A stretch of DNA of 60,000 nt, from NCBI GenBank assembly GCA_914767715.1, contig OU612065.1, positions 4,776,001-4,836,000 of the forward strand, written 5' to 3'. Below are positions 1 through 13,000 of this stretch, one piece after another. The DNA comes from Membranipora membranacea. Its lineage: Eukaryota; Bryozoa; Gymnolaemata; Cheilostomatida; Membraniporidae. Made by a program: the position numbers and the translations under genes. The notes under the pieces are model-generated. The model ran no database searches and was not told the DNA's origin. It was given only the letters and a program-made list of their open reading frames with translations. Numbering within the stretch: position 1 is the stretch's first letter; every line of letters starts with the position of its first letter.

Positions 1-597
1 GTCACATCAGAACAGGTAGCCTGAAACACAGCATGATTCGATTGTAGGTTTTCAAAATTTCAAAATGCACTCAAGGAGTATGCAGTGGAAATTACCAACC
101 CTATGACATCATAAGGTTATTCTTTCCTTTCCTTTAGATTCAAATTTGGTGTTCAAATGTCTTTGCTGTCAGCCCTTCACGGCGCGCAGAAGCTACGCTA
201 AACTTGGTTGTTTATCATGTGAGATAAAAGCCCATATGAATGATTGAATATTGGGCTGATGTCCAAACAACATGCCAAGCCCAGGATGTCAGGAATCAAA
301 TTTCTATCATAGATATAAGTTTTATTCACGTTATTGTACCTCATCTATGTCATGTGTTAGATCAACAACACCAGCAGGTGGTGTCGCTCCCACTCTATTG
401 CTATTCATAGATGAGCTGATGAAGTTACCGTTACTGCTGATTGTTAAAATAGATCCGTGTCCTGCCCAGATATCCTGTTATAGAATTGGAGACAACCGTA
501 TGAATGATTAGAGAGCAATGCAGTATTTACTCACAAAATCATAGAATTTATATTTTATAAATAATGTAGTGCGTCATTTGCAGAAGGGAGATGCACC

Positions 598-638
598 CAT
601 CCTGCAAACACACCCTGCAAACACACCCTGCAAGCACC
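598..638. repeat. Tandem repeat, 13-bp unit, about 3 copies
   Basis: The unit CCCTGCAAACACA repeats about three times with one late substitution. It lies in non-coding DNA left of the first gene. Confidence 0.8.
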
Positions 639-778
639 GAATACCATATAATACACATCAGACCTGAACCAGCATTGTCATGCTTACTGGTATTTTTTCC
701 TTGAAATATGTTGCTGTTATGACACACAAAAAAGCAACAAAACTGCCGAAATAATAATAATTAGTAGATCTTCATCCC

Positions 779-862
779 AAAGGCCTATCCTTCTCCTCCC
801 TCACCATAAGGCCTATCCTTCTCCTCCCTCACCATAAGGCCTATCCTTCTCCTCCCTCAACA
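779..862. repeat. Tandem repeat, 28-bp unit, 3 copies
   Basis: Three consecutive copies of a unit beginning AAGGCCTATCC and ending CCCTCACCAT. The last copy differs by one base (CAACAT). Pyrimidine-rich minisatellite with no coding sense. Confidence 0.9.
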
Positions 863-1157
863 TAATAATATTGAAAGTTTCTTCTGACAATCAAAACTTG
901 CAATTTTTTTCCACATTGCTTTTGGCTAAATTAATTGAAAATAATGTTTTGCCACCATGTATACTATATACCTTGATTTATATATATGGATATTCATATT
1001 AAATTACAATTCAATTTTATATATCTCTAGAGCTCTCAGTCTATTTTAAGGCTCTGTGGCAACCTTTGAAAGAGACTGATTGTGGCTTTTTCTGTACTAT
1101 TTGCAATATTCTTTATCCCCAGGGAATCTTTCACGCCCTTACATGAAACTATGGCTT

Positions 1158-1699
1158 TTACAGGCACTTTGCGTTCAGCAATTTCGGTACATCTGTTGTA
1201 CTTACCATAGACTTAATGATAAGTCTATGGTAAGTACATGGTATTGTGATTACCTCTGAGGCGGAGTTGAATGTGTTGGTCGATGAAATATGTTTTGTCT
1301 GTTCAGCAATGTCTTTCATCTTGTCCTTCAGCCTCTGCCCCATATCTTTCATTCTCTGCTGCAATCTTTTCATGCTCTCACGCAAGCCATCCAAAGATCG
1401 ACCTCTAACTGACAGCACAGAATTTTAGTTGTGATTTCTCCTTTTGTTACAAAGCCAATGTCAATGATTCTGTCTGTATCCACATAGGCAGAAATACTAT
1501 GGAGAGGCAGATTGCTTCAAGTCGATGGTGTTGACAACCATGGACAAGCATGATCTGAAAGTTGGGAAGAGAAAGGTATGGATTATATTATTATGAATAT
1601 TAGACTTTAAATATATTCACCTGGTTCTCTCTGCATGGTTCCTGCCTCGACAACGCAAACAACAAAAGTCACCAATATCGCAATGTACAGAATCTTCAT
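1158..1699 (-). CDS. Small predicted secreted coiled-coil protein (2 exons)
   Basis: Exon 1 (1699-1621) starts with ATG and encodes a clear signal peptide: MKIL, a hydrophobic core (IAILVTFVVCVV), then EAG. It ends at a CCAG/GTGAAT donor in phase 1. Exon 2 begins at 1408 after a TGTCAG acceptor, and the phase fits exactly, making GTT (Val). It encodes a Lys/Arg-rich amphipathic helix of about 35 residues with L/M/I at 3-4 spacing (SLDGL, MKRL, MKDM, RLKDKMKDI), a likely short coiled coil. Read through to the stop at 1158 the product is 109 residues. A possible donor (GAG/GTAATC) at 1254/1253 would instead splice to an unseen exon, so the C-terminus is uncertain, and a perfect hairpin (1198-1237) lies in that part. 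I do not recognise a family. A secreted helical peptide or small lipid-binding protein is possible but is only inference. Confidence 0.5.
1198..1237. repeat. Perfect hairpin, 18-bp arms, 4-base loop
   Basis: The arm GTACTTACCATAGACTTA is followed by ATGA and its exact reverse complement. It sits at the 3' end of the small secreted protein gene. The core CATAGACTTAA occurs again in a second hairpin near 38922. Confidence 0.95.
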
Positions 1700-4600
1700 C
1701 TTTACTGAGACAAAAGCCAACCAGATCAAAATTAATTTCTGCTAACAAATGAATATTCATAGATTTGAATAAAAGTACCTATTACAGGTAGCCACAGTGG
1801 CGATACTCCATATGACTACTCCCAAAGTCTTGGATAGATAAGGCAGACACCCTGTGCTGTACAAAATTATAGCTCAGTCAAAAAGGCCTGGAATAACATA
1901 GCTTGAGCAGTTGAGAGATTAGTTACCAATCATGAATCATCTTCTGTTGACCTATATACAATTTTATAATGTGTGGCGCTTCTTTTAAATAAGTCTGAAC
2001 ACTGCACCATCCGTTGTGCAGACAATTGGTGCAGATATGGAAATGTTTGTACTTGTTGTGCTACCATTTCTAACAAAGCCTTTGCAGCTCCCAATTTGCA
2101 TCAATAAAAAGACATGTAATCACTCATAGGCAGTAGACAGGAGTAGTTGGTTTGCTGCCTAGCTATTATCAAGTGCCTAATTCAACATTTCAACATACTC
2201 AACAGGTATGTACACCTGGTATATTCGGGCAGGCACTCTCTGCAAGTCTCAATAATATCCCGATAGCTGATACTCAATGAATAACTTTCGACTTCAGCAC
2301 TGATTTGTGACACTTGACAGTCCGGGATGGCTGGCCTTCAGCAAAAATTGCTGGCAAGAGCTGTGGAGTTGTCTATGCATTGAACATAAAAGGACAACTC
2401 CCCTTATTATGTACTAATTTAGCCCATCAGGGAGCAGGGACATTCCCAAGATCCCTGCTTACATGGTGTGGTTTTTTTCTCCCAAACTCTTCTTGGTTTA
2501 AATAAAACTGAGCTCGATCGCTTTATTACACCTTTGTAGGGATTGATTGGCATTGAAAGACAAAGATGCTGCTTCACAACTCCTTTCATACTTACATATA
2601 ATAACATGATGTTTGTATTTCTGTTTGGAAGGTGAAGAAACTGACCAATAATGAGTACTGTGTTTGAAAAGTAGGAACTCATCGACATAGGGAGAAGAAA
2701 ATATTGAAGAACAAAGGAAGGGAGGACTTAACTCTTCATGCTCAAAGGGTAGATAACTTTTGTGAAAATTATTTCAGTCTAAGAAATATTTGGAAAAGTT
2801 TTATGTTATGCATCATGCATGGTTACCAACACTTTGAGCAATATATTTTGTTCAATGTTGAACGAAAAAGAGTAGAAATGTCTACAAGTTCCAATATTGG
2901 AACCCATAACTCTGTTTCTATGTAAAAAGATGGACTGAGTGAGCGTGGAGGGGAGGGGTTAGATGAGAATTCCATTTTGTTGTTTGCAGCTGTGATCAAA
3001 GTCAAGGCTAACTGACCGAAGTTTTCTGAGCACTATAAAAGTAAGGGTTGCTAATAAAAGCACATTTGTGAGTCTGGAAACCAGGAGGGTATGTGATAGG
3101 AGAAACTGATACGTTACACGTTACACATTGTTATCTGATCATTCCTTGATGAGGGGAGGAGCCCTGCCAGGTGTCACATCTTTAAATTGATCATATAGTT
3201 CCATACAGATATATTAGTTTTATAGAGATAAAACTTCCATAGAGGTACATTAACTGTCCGAATAATTGCAAGAAGAAATATCCATTTTAAAGCTCATATT
3301 GTCTGGCTAGTTTGTTGAGTTTCCCTCCAAAGATCTCTGTACACTGGATTTAGGTTGGAGCTTTTTTTGTTGGCTGGAGAATACAAACCCGGCCACAAAA
3401 GAGTATCATCCTGTTGCATCTTCCAACAAAAATAGATTCATGTGACATGAACTTTCCAACAGCGTCATATTTGACTGAAACATGTTGGTTACATACACAT
3501 AACATACCATACCATACCACACCACAGTATAAGAGGCATATCCGGATAACAGGACGAACATCACGCAAGCACAAGTAAAACTGTGGCCATAGTCATTTTT
3601 ACATTACAGATAGACTCTATTACTATTATACGAACAAATTATTTTGACCTATCAAGTGATCAAAACTTCTTGTTTATAGGAAGATAAATTGAAATTGAAA
3701 TCATTCCTCTTGAGTTTGATCAAAAATTATAACCTGTCACCCTTTGTGCAAAGCATGGGTTATCCAATTACTCTCTGTCTATCATGCAGAAATTTCTCTG
3801 TGCGATATTCCTGGACATGTTTTGGTTACACAAAAATAACATTGAATTGAAATTATATGTGCTGCAAGGGCAGAGTACGTAAGATAAATCTTGTTGTCTT
3901 CTGGTATACTTGACCGTTTGACAACAACATTCCTGAAAGCTTCCTCAGGTAGCCAATGTGGAAACGCTTTTTGTGGAGAGTATCGTTGTGTGCAACATTT
4001 TGTCTGTCTAAGAGGGTGTAGTTGTTGCTGAGCAGTGAAAGGGTGTTACGTACAAGCTTCTCGGGTTGTCTACCGCTTAACTGATCATACAATATTTATT
4101 ACATTGAAGGCTGTTGTTGTGATGCTTGAGTCTGGGCGGTTATCACACTAGACACCATCTCAAACTGTAAGCATGTAATTTTGCACGTAAAGCTCTCGAG
4201 GGACTTTATGCAGTTTGTACTCGTCAGTAACAGTTGACCTTGACGTACACACTGATCAAAATAGAAATCAAATTTCTTAACGGAATGAAAAAAAGATTTT
4301 CCAACCAAAATCCTTATTTTGTCAGCAATTTTCCATTCACCTTACCCATACTCCTTTTTTTAAAAATGAAAAGCTTTCATTTCTCCTTTGTAACACCTCA
4401 GAGCATTTGCCCTGGTCACATCCTTTTCATTTCCGTTCCCTAGGATGGCAAGCTATTGTTTTTTTTAGTATAACAAGCTGCTACAAATGTGGGTACTAAT
4501 ATAAACAAATATAAATCATAGTTAAAACTATTATTAATATAGTGGTTTCAATAACTTCTGAGGTAGATGGAAGGGTTGAAAAAGACACCATATTGCCGAG

Positions 4601-7055
4601 AAGTTATTTCCTTAAACCTTTTTAAAATATTGATGCTGACAATACCGAAAATAGCTGTTAACTTAAACGCAATTCCATCATCATCAAATTGCAAAGGAAA
4701 ATTAATCATTACGCCCATAATTTATATATACCAATAACTGTCCGTCTGGCTAGCCTGAAATATATCAACACAGAGTAAGGATATATCCTTACTCTGTGAT
4801 ATCAATATATCAAAGTTAGCCAGCACCAGGCTCCACACACCTGCAGAGTCGGTTCAACAACACCAAAAAAACCGTAATTACCAATTGAAGAATATTTTGT
4901 GGGCAATTTTTATTACAAAATCCCAAAAAAGTGGCAACCAGAAACCTGGTTTACATCTGTGGAAAACAATAATATCAAATGAATGAGTAGCGCCGTAGAT
5001 TTCATAAACTAACTCTACAGTAGGCTTTATGGTTGGATGCGGCACATTCTCGCTAACATCGCCTAATAGTGCTGATATCTGGTTGGTAGCAGACTGGAAT
5101 GTAGGAATCGGAGCAGTTAATCACATCACATCTGCTGTAGAGCTGTATAATATTGTTCAAGCTTCAATAATCTGAAAGCGTCTGCGTGTTGTTTTTTTGT
5201 TATAATTAAATCCAGTAGAGCTGAAATATGTTGCTATTTTAATATAACAGTGCGAATGTAAAATATTTTTTATTCATGCTTCCATGCTACTATGCCCTAA
5301 GGTCATCAGTGACTTTTGATTATTGTCTGGCCTGATGAGACATGGTATCCCATGACAAAGTCAGGGCTAATATACCATCCAGTGGAGCAAACCTTGTAAC
5401 ACCTGGTTATTAAATCAAATAGCAAACCAAAAACTGATGAGTTAAAGTTCCAATCCGACATCTCCAACCAATAAAGTCTCAGACAGTCCTATATGAGTGT
5501 AATTACTTTTACAAATGAGGTATGCATGTGAGTGAACCACTAAGTAACTGAACTACTGATTTTTTGGGTAGGATTTGGTGGTAATAAGTCTGCATCAAGT
5601 ATTTGTCTCCAATATTGTGTTTGAGTATAAGTGTAAGGTTGTTGAGCCAAACTGGGTCAAAAGAGTAACTTCATAAAAAGTTGAACCAACAACCACACAG
5701 TGCAATCTAGGTGTCAAACTGATTGGTTTGTCCTTTTTGATGACCCACACCGTGTCATACTCATAAACTGTGGGCAGCAACTTTATATCATTAGTAATCC
5801 AAGTCGATAGTTGCTACATTGAAAAGTGTTCAATTATTTCCGAAGTGTTATATATCATTTCTCCATGATTGTATTCAGTGTGTACACATGAGTAGACAGA
5901 AGCCACTGGATCTACACTAGCAGCCTCTTTCAGGTGGATACCTCTGAGCTACTACACCACTTTATAACGGTTGACACTGCAGTTATGCTTTGCTAATTGT
6001 AGCAGGGGAACACGACTCCAGGGCACAAAGTCATAATGTTCACTAGATTTACATGTTAATCGTTTTATTCAGACCAAGAACTTCACTGATCAAACAACCT
6101 GTAGTTTAGGGCCAAATTTTACTCTTTTTACAATCTTTTTGCAGCAATATTCGAATCTATCAGAAAACGGCCGAGGGGGCTGATACCTTCTGGCTGCATT
6201 TTCAGGAAATCATTCCATTTTGATTATCCAAGCTTAGATTGTACAGCATTGGCCAATTATATTCTCACAAATTGGGCTTCCATGATATATTTGGAACAGC
6301 TCAGTGTACAGGAGGAGTATGGCTGTTGGATATTTGCCGTCAAGAAATGGAGCAAGGAGTTGTCTCTACAACAGCCTGAATGGAGCACCTGTTGTCATCA
6401 CAATCTACTGCACGATTTATCTTCTATAAATCCATTTCTTTATAATCTCAAATTCCATACATAAAGTCAAAAATAATTTACAGCAGTTGGATTTCAAGGA
6501 TGATTTCATCCTATTGGAAAAAATCCAAAAGATTAAATTCACCATGAAAAATTCATTGACTGAGTCAACCAGTTATAATATAAATTGCCTGTAGCTAAAT
6601 TTTTTGCAGACATAACATTGCTACTATACATTGCTGCTATACATAATTTGCACAATAAAGAACATACAATTACACATGTAAAGGAACCATTGATATAGTT
6701 GAATTACCAATTGGTAACGTCAAAAAACTTCAAGAGGAGTAACTTACAAAACAATAAATGGCTGAGAAATCAACCCTCCGATCTAATACTGTACTGCTAT
6801 CATATAGCTACAATTAGAGTAATGCGTCCAAAAACTACTCCAACTTAATGCAACCTTAGAAGCAATTTTTTAAACTGTCACTAAAGGATGCCACCAGTAA
6901 TAATTAAAGACCTGAATAATTAGATAATTACAATAAAATAAAAAAGAGAGCGGTCTCAAGTCATAACACACAGCTTTAGAGCACATGTTACTTTGTAACT
7001 TTGGCCGTGAGACAACCTCTTTATGTTATAATAGTTTAGGAGTTACTAGGTTAAA
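1700..7055. other. 5.3 kb without a supported gene
   Basis: No chain of exons with matching phases was found on either strand. It holds a perfect palindrome at 4769-4798. A 79-residue minus-strand ORF (4092-3853, no ATG) has a protein-like composition (YLRKLSGMLLSNG, FILRTLPLQHI), but I could not assign it and no splice partners were found; it may be a transposon or gene relic. The 2.3-2.7 kb ORFs look random. Confidence 0.5.
4769..4798. repeat. Perfect 30-bp palindrome
   Basis: CACAGAGTAAGGATA followed directly by its reverse complement, with no spacer. Flanking TATATCA/TGATATCA extends the symmetry imperfectly. Confidence 0.95.
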
Positions 7056-10000
7056 TCACAGTGATTGCTGACAGAGGGGACACGCTCTAGTGGTTGGAGA
7101 GTTAACCTCCGGAGGTGAGAGACAAACTCCACCAACACGATATTCAGGATTAGTTGCCATCTCATAAGATGGAGGTTCTGATTTATGACTAGCGTATGAG
7201 ACGACAGATTGGCGCCTGTGATCGTCATTGCTGCCCCGGCTACCTAAGGTAAACTGCAGAGCACATGAGTGCGGCTGTCGACGTTGATAATTAGAGTAAG
7301 CACCAGTTACAAAGTCACACTCAGCTTGATAGGCAGGAGGTGAACTAGGATTTCTAGCAGTAGCAGTCAGTGAGCAATGGTCTCGTGGCACGAGTTGTAT
7401 GTTGCGTGGCAGCCCCTGGCCCATCTCCCTATTCCACTTGTTTTGGCATTGCCTTATTTCAGACAACTGTTGATGATATTGTTTATAAGGCAGGTCATGT
7501 TGGTAGCCTGGTCGTACCGGGAAGCTACCATTGAGAGAAGTCTGGTTAGCATTTGTAAGTATATTGCTGGCAGCGGTGGCAGATGACACTGTCACAGAGT
7601 CTGAAGAGCTGCTGGCCTGCGGCGCAGTTTGTTGTGCTGCCGTTGTAGCAGTGCTTGTCGCTGCCTGGATATTTCTCTGTAAAGAAATAAATTGATACAT
7701 TAACATCATCATCTTATATATACAGTGAGAATAAGAACTGGTACAGTGAAACAAGTACAGAATGACACGACAGGGCGGTCACAGACCAAAATATTCAGGC
7801 TGGCTGATGAGAAGATAAACCATGGAATTTTAAGATGCTTATCTACGGATGATGGGGTACAGGTGGCCAGACAATGCAGACCTTGAGGCCTTGAGGCAGA
7901 TCGACATGCAATTGAGATTACCAGGAGTTACTCAGTTCAAAGCTTACAGGACATTAGTAGAGTCCTGACCAAGGTATCAGGCATATTTATTGGCTGGAAT
8001 GAAGGAGGTACCTTGGCGGCGCGGCGAGCATTAATAAGATAGATGATTACAGAATGACTATCAATAATCTAACAGCTCAGTTATTCAGATCCTGCGCACA
8101 CAAATTAATTAACATATTAACCTCTGTCTTCAGACTTGTAACACACACCGCTGTGTACATCCTCAGGCTCATCTTTGTTAAGTTAATCCGAAGAGCAAAA
8201 TGTTTTTGAGCATTCAAGTTTTACTTTGGTGTGTTGAACCCCAGGGAGCAGACAAAAAGTATAGTTTAACAAAGACAGTCATTGATCTCGTGAACAGTTC
8301 AATACAGGCAGAAATAGCTTTTGTATCCAATGTCAACTTCTGTGAAGTTGCTGGGCAAATAGCGACTTAAAAAACTCTAATATCAAGTCTCATGTTCAGA
8401 GAGGTGCCGGAGGCAATTTGAATAGCTGTCGATCCTTAAAAACCTTTATTCACTATGTATAGACTGACCCTGAAACTAGCTAGACACAAAGTACACACCT
8501 GTACAAATAAGGCTGCACAGACCGTAAACAAGCAAACAATAATATAGATGAATAAGGACTGAGCTGATGTTTTCTCACTATCGACCAATAACCAGGATGT
8601 AATCCCGGACACATCGACTACCAATCCAAATCTCACAAGGAGAAGCAAGACAAGATGAAGGCAGCGCATAAAACGAAAACAAACAGCAGGTTAGCAGTCA
8701 CACACAGGGTCAATCGAAGGGTGCACTCATGCTTGTATAAATCATGGTTGGGAAAAAAGTTATATAACGTAAAAAATTGAATGCTCCATCAGATAAAAAA
8801 TGCCTCACTCAAGCAAAAAATTCTGTTTATAGTAAGACAAAAAACCCTAGTTTCTTAAGCCATCAAGAAACATTGCACAAAACTTCTTTTATTGACTTTG
8901 TGAGAATGCTTTGGTTATTATCATCGATGCAGAATGTTTTCCAAGACAAAAAACTGTCTGGTGGCAGGCAACATAAGAATGCAGGCAGCGCACTTTTTTT
9001 GAAATACAGACATTTGAGTGAGTCAAATTCGAGGCAGACAGAGGGATATGATAAGAAGTAGTATTCACTGAAGTCTATTGAATATGACATTTAAACAACT
9101 CATACACTACATGCAACTATCTTTGGCAAAAAATGGTATCCACCATTCAGGTTCAGTGATTGAGAGAGGCCCGAGTACCTTACACAGCCGATGGCCTAGT
9201 ATTGTAAGCTAGAAGTGCAACCAGAGACTATAGATATAGTCTCTGGTGCAACTGCAAATAACTGAAAACCACAATTTGATAGAGGCAAACCAAGCTAAAG
9301 TGTCTAGACATCCAATGATTCACAGTAGACAGCAACAGAATCTCTTGGTCACATCGCCTATTTGCTAGACAGTGATAATAATTTAGTGTGCAATAGACTG
9401 TGTTATATCAAAAACGTCATGGCAAGCATTTCATTGATGGCATCAAATCTGATGCACCTGGTCAGTCAGCGTAATGAGCAGACAGAATAAAATTAATATC
9501 ACGTCGTCGTAGCAAGTAGCCAGCAACTAGCCAAATATAAATAAGACAAAAACCTCCCACCACCCATGCAGCATGATTTTTTATGGCACACTAAATGAAT
9601 GAATTGGCTGTCTGGTCTTCATAAGTACGAAAAAAACAAGCCAGTAGCCAGTTAGGTTCAGTAGACATAAGTGATAAACAAATAGTCATATAAAAATAGG
9701 CTTACAGATTTTTAGACTATACAACAGACAATGAGACAGAGTGTCAGATTACAAAGTTCACTTGTATAGAGTGTAGTGTAAGATACAGACTGGCCATTCT
9801 AACATAGACTAAACATACTAGAATAATCAGACAATTTAGCTTCTAACAATAAACCCAACAAACAGCCAAGCGAGCATGCCCTCCGATGTAGTAGATATTG
9901 CGAGGCAACATATATACATTTTCTTTTAAAACAGCAGACTTAGAGTTTTAAGGCAACCAGTACTAGCCTGCTACTCCTCTATATGACAACCTAGAAGCTA

Positions 10001-13000
10001 TCATGTACGGGATGGGGCTTACAATTGTAAGCAGCTAGTCTGAAATATGGCACAAAGTCCTCTTTAGGATTGCATAATTTCATAGTATCAATAAACCCCG
10101 CAAAAAATGCACATCCATCGGACAAAAAATTAGCGATAGCAGTTTTGTTGTGCCCAGTAACCACAGGCTCATTGTGGTTCAGATTTATCACTGTTCTTGA
10201 GCATAATACCTTGTTATGGTCAACCAATGTCTAGCTAAGAGCAAAGTCGCAGTCCAGACAGACTTGTTGTTTTAGCAGAGATCAACTAGTAAATCATTCT
10301 GACCGGTGGTGAAGCCAGCTAAAATCGGCTATAGTGTTTCTATGGGACAGGTGTTTATTCATAGCCGAGATGTTGTGTCAGTTGTGCAAAAGAAATGGAG
10401 AAGTGACTTTTTAATTGAATGTCGGATTCCTTCACCATAAGGTTGAACTGCTGGCACACTTTAATGTTGATCTGACAGACTGATATATTTTATCACTGTT
10501 TTATCATAAAATAGTAGTCAAGTTATAAGCTCCTCAGAAAAGGACATTTAACAGATTTCCTGAGCTGGCTCTACTGTTTCTATTATAAGACCATACTAAG
10601 ACAAACACAGACATGAAACACTGCAATCCGAGAGATAGGAAGCTCTAGTCTGATATTGGTAGGATGTCTAGATGATAGTAAGAGAGCTGCAGTGACGAGG
10701 ACCAGCCAGTGCTCTGGTGACATTCTAAAGATGCAGCGCCATATCTGGAAGTGGTAGCTCTCTACTTCTAGTTGGGGACATGATTGACAAGAGATACAAC
10801 AAAGGCAAAGATGTTGAGAGCCAGAAGTGAGGGTATTGACCAGTCTGCTGAGCATTATAATCATGAAAGCTCAATAACCTCGTTGATGGTAGCATTTCAA
10901 ATGTCAACACACATAACAGTTTGATTATTATCAGCGACGAGTCTAGACTGCTGGCAGGTTACATCAGCTCAGCTAGGATAGCTGCTGATAATCGCCAGGC
11001 CATCATCATACACTGTCAACCTCCTGAGAGCTAATGATCATACAACATTCTCAATCTCACAGACATCAACGGCCAACGCAGCTCATCACATCCTCTCCCA
11101 AAAATAAATGTGCTGAAATATCCATACGAAACAAACCAAATCCTGTTGGCAAAATGATTGCATACCCAGCATGTCTATGTTAACTAGGCGTGGGAATGAA
11201 ATTCAGAATATCGGGTCATCAACTGATGGCACTATGGCTATCATCGCTTACGATGAGCAGTTTTTTATCCAAAAATGACAAACAATTTAAGATGGTCTGT
11301 TAATTCACATTGCTATAAGGCAGACCTCTTCTTTTTGCTTGATGCAAACAAACCTCGAGGCAGCATAAACGTCAGATTTTTTCAATCAATAGATCTCACA
11401 CAACAGCAAGCATTCAATCAGACCAGCGAGCATTATAATCAAGACACACAAAGTAACATGTTGGCAACTTCACAGCATTTAGATCGATGAATACCAGCTA
11501 CAAGCTATGAAATGCTACACAATTTAATATAACACAGCAAAAAACGCAAAGATGTTACAGCAGATTAGATCGTCGAGGAGAGGCAAAATACAGAACACGC
11601 TACTCTACTGGCAAGAAATGAGTACCAGAATTCAAACATTTCAAAACAGCCAGACAGATAATATCAAAGTCACCGCATCAGTATCAGACCATAATGGTAA
11701 CCTGACATGTTAAAACAGTGAAATTCACCAAAATCAGTGGGGCAGAAATGATCTATTGTCTTTGCCTTTTGACAAACAGACAGTAGGAATGGCAAAATTG
11801 GCAGGCTTGTTGTAGAACATGGTTAGATTATTTGTCGTCAGCATGGTGTTGCTTTAGATCTTGATTTTATCACCATTTTGATCAACTTGAGCAGATTCCA
11901 TCTATGAGTTCAGCAGATGAAAAGAATTAAATACTGAATGAAGCAGTGATTTACTGCCACGGATTAAGGGGTAAGGAACCGGCGTGGAACATTATCAAGG
12001 ATGTGCCTGCAGTGGCATTCCAAAGGGTTTACCACAGCCATAAATCTAGATTAAAAAGCCAAGTTTTTACCTATCTGCTCGACCAACAGGAAAGATTCTG
12101 GGATTAGTTTACTAAAGCTGCAAAATGGAATGGTTAAGCCAGAGAGCACTGCTTAATTTACCCTGCTCGTGTTATCCGAGACAGGAGAAACCGTCGAGAC
12201 AGGAGAAACCGTCGAGACAGGAGAAACCGTCGTAGCACCTCAAATTAATTCTAACAGTCGAAATGAATCGCAGATATGATAAGCAAAATTCTCATAGTGG
12301 ATTTTAAATCTGATGGAAAGAAAAAAGAAGATAGAAGTAAACAGAAACATTCGAAGATTCAATATTATACTCTGTTTAATTATAATTATAGGCTATATGG
12401 TGCCGACCAGAGACAAGATGAGAGAGTGAGGGAAAGATAGAACATGAATAAGCTAACCAATTAGAGTATTTTCACACCCCCACACTTATTGCTGTTCCTA
12501 CCTTTTTATTTGCGTTCCGCTTTTGAGAGGACGAGAATCTTCTATCATTATTGTTAGCCGATACAGTAGGTGAAGTGGCATCGAAAGATTTATTTTTATT
12601 TCCTTTTCTATGTTGAGCGAGTTTTGATTGTTTAGAAGAAGTGTGTGCAGAATGAGTCGCAGACGACAATAATCCGGATGAATTCTGTGATTGGGGCGGC
12701 AAGTCAGATGCTGCCAGACTGTTAACAGAAGGTAGAATTGCTGTCTGTTGAATGGACTCATTTCTGTGACTTCGACCAGATTTGCCTCGAGCGCGCCACC
12801 ACTTTTTCAAAATACACATGAGCGAGCTAGCAGCAAGTCTATTACCCTCAAACATTCCCCCAAAACCAGTACAGCTTTGGTAATGTGCTCCGTGAGATAT
12901 TTCAACCGAGTTTGATCAGTAGTAAGCAGTTGTGACTTCAGTATATCAGAAGAACATTGTCTGTCTCAACAATCAGAAGTTGCACTATTTTTTTCTAATC

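Larger units (their letters stand above)
1..1157. other. Left-edge stretch without a supported gene
   Basis: Only two short tandem repeats (598-638 and 779-862) and AT-rich sequence are seen. A short + strand ORF at 272-511 has no splice-site or composition support. Confidence 0.6.

Noticed and set aside
1485-1566. Plus-strand exon with CATAG acceptor and AAAG/GTATGG donor
   Set aside because: No partner exons in phase were found, and it overlaps the intron of the opposite-strand secreted protein gene.
5890-5975. tRNA-like remnant on the minus strand (TAGCTCAGAGG)
   Set aside because: The A-box-like word is present, but no credible B box follows at the right distance.
7377-7586. Plus-strand ORF opposite the receptor tail exon
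   Set aside because: Shadow of the well-supported minus-strand exon 7.
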